From: Acholeplasmataceae bacterium
GTDB lineage: Bacteria > Bacillota_I > Bacilli_A > ML615J-28 > CAG-698
DNA length: 8,301 nucleotides
Assembly (NCBI GenBank): GCA_012839485.1
Contig: DUNF01000085.1
Location: forward strand, 1 to 8,301
Direction: 5' to 3'
Position numbers and translations under genes: made by a program. Of the stretch, positions 1 to 5,263 are shown piece after piece (the stretch's first letter is position 1; the number at the start of each line of letters is the position of its first letter). The notes below the pieces were generated by a model that worked only from the letters and a program-made list of their open reading frames with translations, was not told the origin of the DNA and did not search any database.

Positions 1-21
1 ATTTGAAAGAGGAAAAAAGAA

Positions 22-981
22 ATGATTGTATTAGGTGTAGAAACAAGTTGTGATGAAACTGCAGTTAGTATAGTGAAAGATGGAAAAGAAGTATTAGCGA
101 ATATTGTGTATTCGCAAATTGCTATTCATCAAGAATTTGGTGGAGTTATTCCAGAAGTTGCATCTCGTCACCATGTTTTGAAAATAACTTATGTTTTTGA
201 AGCTGCTTTAGAAAAAGCAAAACTAAAAGCTAAAGATATTGATTTAGTTGCAGTGACTAGTAATCCTGGTTTAATTGGATCATTAATGGTTGGGGTTAAT
301 GCAGCTAAAGCATTCGCACTAGCTAATGAAATTGAATATATTGAGGTAAATCATTTAATTGGCCATATTTATGCTAACTATATTGAAAGGGATTTTGTTT
401 TTCCTTTACTCGCTTTAGTAGTTAGTGGCGGTCATACTGAACTTGTTTTGATAAGAGATCATTATCAGTTTGAGATTTTAGGGCAAACATTAGATGATGC
501 AGTTGGTGAGGCTTACGATAAAGTTGGAAGAGTATTAGATCTACCTTATCCTGCTGGTAAACCTTTAGATGATTTAGCTTTAACGGGTGATGTTACTTAT
601 GATTTACCTTATGTTTATTTAGATAAAGATAGTTATAATTTTAGTTTTTCTGGTTTAAAAAGCGCAGTTTTGAATTTAGTAAATAACACAAAACAAAAAG
701 GTGAAGAAATCAATCAAGCTAATTTAGCTGCTTCTTTTCAAAATAGTGTAGTTTCAGTTTTAGTAGATAAAACAATTAAAGCTGCCTTAGAACATAAAGT
801 AAAGCAAATAATTGTAGCTGGTGGAGTTGCAGCAAATAAAGGGTTACGCTTTAAACTAAAAGAAGCAGTAGCTAAAATTCCTAATTTAGAGTTAACTTTT
901 CCAAAGTTTGAGTATTGTACAGACAACGCAGCAATGATTGCAGTTGCTGGATATTTCAAATACAAGCTAGGGATAAAGTAA
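22..981 (+). CDS. tsaD: tRNA N6-adenosine threonylcarbamoyltransferase TsaD
   Basis: TsaD transfers the threonylcarbamoyl group from threonylcarbamoyl-AMP to A37 of ANN-decoding tRNAs, making t6A, together with TsaB and TsaE in the cytoplasm. The family signatures are present in order: GVETSCDETAVS at residues 5-16, the metal-binding pair His111/His115 in NHLIGH, SGGHTEL at 135-141, GQTLDDAVGEAYDK at 154-167, FSFSGLKSA at 207-215, the nucleotide-binding AGGVAANKGLR at 266-276, and CTDNAAMIA at 299-307 with the third metal ligand Asp301. At 319 residues it is somewhat shorter than the usual 335-345 but lacks no motif. In the conserved loop before the HxxxH site it reads TSNPGL (79-84), where most members have a glycine in place of Asn81. 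The start is supported by an AAAGAGGA site at 6-13, 8 bases upstream. No terminator follows, so some readthrough into the next gene is possible. Confidence 0.97.
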   Translation: MIVLGVETSCDETAVSIVKDGKEVLANIVYSQIAIHQEFGGVIPEVASRHHVLKITYVFEAALEKAKLKAKDIDLVAVTSNPGLIGSLMVGVNAAKAFALANEIEYIEVNHLIGHIYANYIERDFVFPLLALVVSGGHTELVLIRDHYQFEILGQTLDDAVGEAYDKVGRVLDLPYPAGKPLDDLALTGDVTYDLPYVYLDKDSYNFSFSGLKSAVLNLVNNTKQKGEEINQANLAASFQNSVVSVLVDKTIKAALEHKVKQIIVAGGVAANKGLRFKLKEAVAKIPNLELTFPKFEYCTDNAAMIAVAGYFKYKLGIK

Positions 982-990
982 TAAATATTA

Positions 991-1019
991 TTGCTTTTAT
1001 AGAGAATTTATAGTATAAT
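991..1019 (+). promoter_or_regulatory. Sigma-A type promoter for the lipoprotein gene
   Basis: A -35-like TTGCTT at 991-996 is followed by exactly 17 bases and a perfect TATAAT -10 box at 1014-1019. It lies in the 60-base gap after tsaD. Transcription would begin near 1026, just ahead of the Shine-Dalgarno sequence AGGAGG at 1031-1036, leaving a very short leader. The call rests on sequence match only. Confidence 0.7.
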
Positions 1020-1041
1020 AATAAAGAAATAGGAGGCAGTT

Positions 1042-2097
1042 ATGCAAACTAGAAAAAGATATTTAGCTTTAATTATTACATTTCTATTAGCTGTTTTGGT
1101 TTTAGTAGGATGTGGTGAGAGAACATATGATTATGAGAAAACAGGAATCTTAAGTGATGGTGTTTTTAATTATAAAATTGTAGAGGGCGTAAAAACTGTC
1201 TATAGGGAAGATGAATATGGTGTTCCTTATCAAGAAGAAATTGATGATAGTTATGCAGTGATTATTAACACAGTAGAAAGACATAAAAAATTAGAAATAC
1301 CTGAAACAATTGATGATCTACCTGTTCGTGAAATTGCTGACTATGCTTTTTTTGAATATACAAAATTATTTGGTTTAATTACTGTTTCTCGAAGCAAATT
1401 AGAAGAAGTTATTTTCCCTAACACTTTAGTGAAGATTGGTAAATTTGCTTTTTACCAAAACACAAGATTAAAGAGTATTTATATTCCGGGGAGTGTTAAA
1501 ACAATTTCCGAATCAGCGTTTGCAGGCTGTTATAATGTTAGAAGATTAACTATTGCTAGAGTAGAACCAGAATATGATTATTATACTAGCGAAAGTTCAG
1601 ATGAAAATCCAATTATTATCGAAGGTGCTAGATCATCATATGTTGGTGATATCTTAACTTTACATTCAGTACAAGTTAATACTGAAGGTCAAACTGTAAG
1701 TGCACCAGCAACTTGGGCATCAAGTAATACAAGAGTAATTTCAATTGATGCTGATACTGGTGTTGTTACAGCTAAAGAAACAGGCTTTGCGACTATTACT
1801 GCTGTAAGCCGTAGTGGTGACTTAAGAGCATCAACTGTTATTATGGAAGTTAAAGCAAGTGATCTTACAAAAGTAATCAACTTTGAACAAAAATCATTAG
1901 ATAGATTTAATAGTTTAAGAGAATTAGTTTTAAATGTCCAAGATGTAGCATTATTAAACGTTCCTCAAGGATTTTTAAAGTTAACTACGAAAATTAAGAT
2001 TTATGTTCCTGATAACGCAGTTGCCTTTTATAAATCCGCAAAAATTTGGGTTGACTTCGCTGATTATATAAAACCAATGAGCGAACTTCCTGAATAG
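1042..2097 (+). CDS. BspA-type leucine-rich repeat lipoprotein with an inserted Big_2 (Ig-like) domain
   Basis: This is probably a membrane-anchored surface lipoprotein involved in protein or host-surface contact; the ligand cannot be inferred. Residues 1-20 form a basic then hydrophobic signal peptide, and the lipobox LVGC puts the lipidated cysteine at Cys24. Residues about 80-171 carry LRR_5/BspA-type repeats with the typical pattern, for example IADYAFFEYTKL, IGKFAFYQNTRLKSIYIP and ISESAFAGCYNVRRLTI. Residues about 192-271 match a bacterial Ig-like group 2 domain, with the hallmark W-ASSNTRVISID-TGVVTAKETG-ATITAVS. Residues 290-345 return to a BspA-like terminal repeat ending in IYVPDNAVAFYKSAKIW..FADYIKPM, the usual capping sequence of such proteins. 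So the Ig fold appears inserted before the last repeat. The start has AGGAGG at 1031-1036, 5 bases upstream. The gene has its own promoter and terminator and is probably monocistronic. Confidence 0.9.
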   Translation: MQTRKRYLALIITFLLAVLVLVGCGERTYDYEKTGILSDGVFNYKIVEGVKTVYREDEYGVPYQEEIDDSYAVIINTVERHKKLEIPETIDDLPVREIADYAFFEYTKLFGLITVSRSKLEEVIFPNTLVKIGKFAFYQNTRLKSIYIPGSVKTISESAFAGCYNVRRLTIARVEPEYDYYTSESSDENPIIIEGARSSYVGDILTLHSVQVNTEGQTVSAPATWASSNTRVISIDADTGVVTAKETGFATITAVSRSGDLRASTVIMEVKASDLTKVINFEQKSLDRFNSLRELVLNVQDVALLNVPQGFLKLTTKIKIYVPDNAVAFYKSAKIWVDFADYIKPMSELPE

Positions 2098-2111
2098 TAA
2101 ATAAATATATT

Positions 2112-2141
2112 AAAAAATGTGCCTTAAGAGGCACTTTTTTT
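2112..2141 (+). terminator. Rho-independent terminator after the lipoprotein gene
   Basis: A 6-bp stem GTGCCT (2119-2124) / AGGCAC (2129-2134) closes a four-base loop TAAG and is followed by seven T residues (2135-2141). The A-run at 2112-2117 mirrors the T-run, so the structure could also work on the opposite strand, but no minus-strand gene is nearby. It separates the lipoprotein from the operon that starts at 2223. Confidence 0.93.
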
Positions 2142-2165
2142 AATTCAAATTAAACATATCACTAA

Positions 2166-2194
2166 TTGAAAAAAAAGGCGTAATTTGGTATAAT
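2166..2194 (+). promoter_or_regulatory. Strong sigma-A promoter for the downstream operon
   Basis: TTGAAA at 2166-2171 and a perfect TATAAT at 2189-2194 are separated by 17 bases. The -10 box is preceded by TGG (2186-2188), giving an extended -10 (TGn). Transcription would start near 2201, about 22 bases before the first gene. No other intergenic promoter is visible before the window end, so this site probably drives the five genes from 2223 onward. Confidence 0.85.
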
Positions 2195-2222
2195 ATGGAT
2201 GAGCAAGGAATGGTTATAAAAG

Positions 2223-3797
2223 ATGGCAAATTATGGAATAAATTTTGATTTCATCATTTTAATAATTGTAATTTTTGAACTGCTTTTAGGTTCTATTAGA
2301 GGACTTTATAATCAAGCTCAAAAAACGATAGCCTTATTAGTTCCGATTATTTTGAACTATTTTCTTTTCCCAGTGATTATGAATATTCTATTCAATCTTA
2401 AAGGATACATGGCTTTTTCTAAAGTAGCCGTAACTATTATTGGCTTAAAAGGTCATGCGAATTTAGCTATCACAATTGGAAACTATATCCTTCTTTATTT
2501 AGTATTTTATTTTTTAATAACTTACTTTTTCAAAACCATTAGAAGGAGAAATTTGTTATTTTTCTTAGGTGATAAAAAACCTGCAAGCAGAGCTCTTGGT
2601 TCTTTTCTTTCGCTTGGTTCTTCATATATTTTGATTTTTATTTTAGGATATATGTTATCACCAATTGTAAATGTGAATCACAAATCTCCTGTTTCCAATG
2701 TAATTATTACACAATCAAATCACTTGTTTGAGGTAACTAAATTAAATGAATATCAAAATTTAAATATTGATGATTATTTAGAAATTAAGGAAACTAAGAA
2801 ACAATTTTCTTTTGGTTTTATTGATGATGATTTTGAAACGTATCAAAGAATAGTGGATTTAAATATAACTTTTGAAGAGACATCTTGGAATGAAGTTTTA
2901 ATGAATGATGAAGCAAAGATGCTATTATTAGGTGAAAAAGATTTATTTGCCTTTACAACAAAAAATGATAAGAAATATATCATCGATCAAATTATCAAGT
3001 TAGAAAAAGAAAATCCAAATATTGGAATTTTAAAAGACAATCGTGATTTTATTATTAAATACCAAGCTTATTTTCCAGTTGTTTTGAGAAATGAATTACA
3101 TGATAGAGAAAACATAATGGATTTAATTATAGCTAGTAAAGATGATATTTATGCTAATTCCAATCGCTATGGGAAGATGGCTTTAGAAAAGAGCATTGAG
3201 AAATATCAATTCTATTTTGATCATAAAAATAAACTGTTCTTTATGCTTGGAGTTAATAGTTTAGAAGAATATCAAAACAAATTAATTGCGATTGAAAATA
3301 ATCGTGAGCTTTTGCATCAATATAATGAAAAGTTTTTGGTAGTTTTCGCAACAGAAAACAGTTATTATTTTAAAAATGTTAAGACAATAATTAAACAATA
3401 TCAAGCACATGAAGAAGAGTTTTTATTATTAAATGATGAAATTGATTTTGCTTCAAGATTAATCTTTGCATCTAATTATGAAGAATTGTTTGTGAAGAGG
3501 ACTTGGGAGAAAAGACCATTACTTAAAGCATATATGAATGATGCTTTATTAAATGATAAGATTCATGGCCATGATATTTATAGTCAATACATTTTCTATT
3601 TATATACAAATACATATCAAGATGATGTAGTTTTAACTGAAGCTGGAATTGATTTATTCTTTACAAACTTAGACAACATTGATTTTCGATCACCGATTGC
3701 AATATATGAAAATATTTTTTCTCAAGAACGTTTTAAAAAAGTTGGGTTACTAAACGATGCCTTGATAAGTTATTCTGAGGTGAAGGCTTATGGGTAA
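2223..3797 (+). CDS. CvpA-like membrane protein with a large C-terminal domain
   Basis: The function is unknown. The first ~150 residues resemble the CvpA family: the opening FDFIILIIVIFELLLGSIRG has the D-x-I-I-L and G-x-x-R-G-L pattern, and a second family-like stretch SRALGSFLSLGSS (122-134) leads into the last helix. Likely membrane helices lie at about 8-24, 35-57, 85-103 and 126-147. Basic residues in the loops at 26-34 and 104-123 (KTIRRR, DKK) suggest four spans, with N-terminus and C-terminus both outside. Residues 148-524 form a hydrophilic domain rich in Asn, Tyr, Asp, Glu and Lys that I cannot assign; CvpA proteins usually end near 160-220 residues, so this is a long extension. 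No cysteine is present. The nearest Shine-Dalgarno match, AAGGAA at 2205-2210, is 12 bases from the ATG, longer than usual. The gene overlaps the next by 8 bases (ATGGGTAA), so translation is probably coupled. Confidence 0.8.
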   Translation: MANYGINFDFIILIIVIFELLLGSIRGLYNQAQKTIALLVPIILNYFLFPVIMNILFNLKGYMAFSKVAVTIIGLKGHANLAITIGNYILLYLVFYFLITYFFKTIRRRNLLFFLGDKKPASRALGSFLSLGSSYILIFILGYMLSPIVNVNHKSPVSNVIITQSNHLFEVTKLNEYQNLNIDDYLEIKETKKQFSFGFIDDDFETYQRIVDLNITFEETSWNEVLMNDEAKMLLLGEKDLFAFTTKNDKKYIIDQIIKLEKENPNIGILKDNRDFIIKYQAYFPVVLRNELHDRENIMDLIIASKDDIYANSNRYGKMALEKSIEKYQFYFDHKNKLFFMLGVNSLEEYQNKLIAIENNRELLHQYNEKFLVVFATENSYYFKNVKTIIKQYQAHEEEFLLLNDEIDFASRLIFASNYEELFVKRTWEKRPLLKAYMNDALLNDKIHGHDIYSQYIFYLYTNTYQDDVVLTEAGIDLFFTNLDNIDFRSPIAIYENIFSQERFKKVGLLNDALISYSEVKAYG

Positions 3798-5247
3798 AAA
3801 CAAGCGTATAGATAAAGAAATAATCAGTGAAGATATTTTCCAATCTGGATTTGACGATGAGGTAGCATTAGGCATAACTATCGAGTCCCAACAACAAAGA
3901 TATATTGTCCTTCCTTCTGAAGAAAAGGAATATGAAGATTCTAAAAAAACACAGTTTTTCAAAAAACTATTTGGTAAGAAAGAAAAAGAAGAAAAGCCAA
4001 AAGAGCCAGAAAAAGAAGTAATTAAATTTGATGTTTTTGAAGATAAATTTGATGAGAAAGAATATTATAAAACTAAAGAAGAAAGCAAAATAAAACAAGA
4101 AATTGTTTATGAACCAGAAAAAGAAGAAATTAAATTAGAACCAGAAGCTAGTTATGAACTGGCTGAAGAAGAAAATGAGTTAGAGCAAGAAGTTAGCTAT
4201 GAACCGGTTGAAGAAGAAATCCCTGGTTATGATGAACATTTTTATGAGGAAGAACTAGAAGAAGATCTTGTTTTAGATGCGGAGAAAGAAGAAAAAGAAG
4301 TAATTAGTTTTGATGCTTTTGAATCTGAAAAAGAACAAGATGATTTAGAAGAGGAAAATTTAAAACTGGAGCATGACGACCTTCTTCTTCAAGCAAGTCG
4401 CATTCAAGCATTAAGAAAGAGTCCTTTCTTATATGAAATTGATGAAAAATTGAATATAAAATATTTAGAAGAGTTTTTAGTTACAAAAGATGAATCGGAA
4501 TCAACATTCGGTACAATATTAAGAATTAGGGAAGAAGTAAAGCCAAAACAAAAAAGAATCCGCTCGATTATTAAAAAATGGCATAAAGATTTCCAAAGTG
4601 AAACAAAAGAGTTGTATGAAACAAATAAGAAAACGATAAAAAACAAACCTGTTTATAAAGCCCTTAATTATAAGTTTTATCAAATCTTAATTATTGTTTC
4701 AGCAATTATCTTTACAGGGATTTTCTATAGTCCTCATTCAAGAATAATGAATGATTTTGGTCGCTATCGTTTTGGAGCATACTTACAAAAAACTTTAGGA
4801 AACTTGTTTTTTGAAGCTCCATTTTTCCGTATCCTAGCAATAATTGTTATTGTTTTAGGAATAATTAGTTTATTTTATTTATTTGTTTATAATGCTATTT
4901 TTGTTAGTGAGCGAACTAAACAACGTGATGATTTAATTAGTTTAAGAGTTTTCCGAAACAAAATTAATAACAAGCATAATCATAAATTCCGTAAAGTGAA
5001 TAATTATTATAAAAAACAAATTAAAAACGAAGCTAAGATAGAAAAAATTGCAATTGAAAACTTAATACTTACTAAATATAAGATAAGTGCATTTGCTAAC
5101 TATGGTAAGAGGATTGTAGAAAAGGAAGAGAAGTTAAAGAAAACGCATTGGATTTTTGTTATAATAAAGCATGGTCTATTTTGGGCTATTGCTGGTGGAG
5201 CAGTTTTACTGTTTATCGCAATTATTATTCAAATGATCGCAAATTAA
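3790..5247 (+). CDS. Acidic repeat-containing membrane protein, function unknown
   Basis: I do not recognise a family. Residues 1-290 are hydrophilic; about 44-200 are dominated by Glu, Lys and Asp with no hydrophobic core, so this arm is probably disordered or extended. It carries five 15-residue units phased by tyrosine (Tyr92, 107, 122, 137, 152) and three copies of a short motif [DE]KE[IV]I[SK]xDxF at 8-17, 74-83 and 168-177. Residues 200-290 look helical and basic. Membrane helices are likely at 296-313, 347-371 and 454-482. The segment 372-452 is strongly basic and charged, so by the positive-inside rule the acidic arm and this segment are cytoplasmic, and only the loop at 314-346 and the last few residues face out. 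GAGGTGA at 3777-3783 supports the start. It overlaps the upstream gene by 8 bases and ends 16 bases before the coiled-coil gene, which suggests the three products work together. Confidence 0.85.
   Translation: MGKNKRIDKEIISEDIFQSGFDDEVALGITIESQQQRYIVLPSEEKEYEDSKKTQFFKKLFGKKEKEEKPKEPEKEVIKFDVFEDKFDEKEYYKTKEESKIKQEIVYEPEKEEIKLEPEASYELAEEENELEQEVSYEPVEEEIPGYDEHFYEEELEEDLVLDAEKEEKEVISFDAFESEKEQDDLEEENLKLEHDDLLLQASRIQALRKSPFLYEIDEKLNIKYLEEFLVTKDESESTFGTILRIREEVKPKQKRIRSIIKKWHKDFQSETKELYETNKKTIKNKPVYKALNYKFYQILIIVSAIIFTGIFYSPHSRIMNDFGRYRFGAYLQKTLGNLFFEAPFFRILAIIVIVLGIISLFYLFVYNAIFVSERTKQRDDLISLRVFRNKINNKHNHKFRKVNNYYKKQIKNEAKIEKIAIENLILTKYKISAFANYGKRIVEKEEKLKKTHWIFVIIKHGLFWAIAGGAVLLFIAIIIQMIAN
3811..3840 (+). 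repeat. Short motif copy 1 (residues 8-17, DKEIISEDIF)
   Basis: This is the most divergent of three copies of a 10-residue motif, consensus [DE]KE[IV]I[SK]xDxF, in the acidic membrane protein. It lies right at the N-terminus. Confidence 0.5.
4009..4038 (+). repeat. Short motif copy 2 (residues 74-83, EKEVIKFDVF)
   Basis: At the DNA level the 33 bases from 4009 match copy 3 (from 4291) at 30 positions, which is a recent or conserved internal duplication. It sits just before the tyrosine-phased repeats. Confidence 0.75.
4063..4287 (+). repeat. Five tandem 45-base units encoding 15-residue acidic repeats
   Basis: Units begin at Tyr92, Tyr107, Tyr122, Tyr137 and Tyr152 (bases 4063, 4108, 4153, 4198 and 4243). 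The best three read YEPEKEEIKLEPEAS, YELAEEENELEQEVS and YEPVEEEIPGYDEHF. The outer two are diverged but keep the tyrosine and the Glu-Glu pair five and six residues after it, which all five units share. The spacing is exact, with no indels. Confidence 0.75.
4291..4320 (+). repeat. Short motif copy 3 (residues 168-177, EKEVISFDAF)
   Basis: Close partner of the copy at 4009. The two copies bracket the tyrosine-phased repeat block almost exactly, ending before it and starting just after it. Confidence 0.75.
5157..5165 (+). promoter_or_regulatory. Possible internal extended -10 promoter ahead of the coiled-coil gene
   Basis: TGTTATAAT at 5157-5165 is a perfect extended -10 element, 98 bases before the ATG of the coiled-coil gene. 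It lies inside the end of the preceding gene. The only -35-like sequence, TTAAAG at 5134-5139, is 20 bases away and poor. Chance is a fair explanation in DNA this AT-rich. Confidence 0.25.
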
Positions 5248-5250
5248 GCA

Positions 5251-5257
5251 AAGGAGG
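5251..5257 (+). promoter_or_regulatory. Strong Shine-Dalgarno that decides the coiled-coil start
   Basis: AAGGAGG ends 3 bases before the ATG at 5261 and 6 bases before the ATG at 5264. The second spacing is normal, so the protein most likely begins MTKKEI rather than MMTKKEI. Confidence 0.8.
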
Positions 5258-5263
5258 AAAATG

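Noticed and set aside
1..21. TGA at 4-6 as the stop codon of an upstream gene
   Set aside because: Only a few bases are visible, so frame and gene cannot be established; the stretch is better described as the tsaD ribosome site.
982..1013. Terminator for tsaD
   Set aside because: The gap is AT-rich but has no stable stem followed by a T-run.
2210..2248. A 12-codon reading frame (ATG at 2210) ahead of the CvpA-like gene, possible leader peptide
   Set aside because: Its ATG touches the AAGGA site with no spacing, it has no regulatory-peptide pattern such as repeated codons, and it overlaps the real start in another frame.
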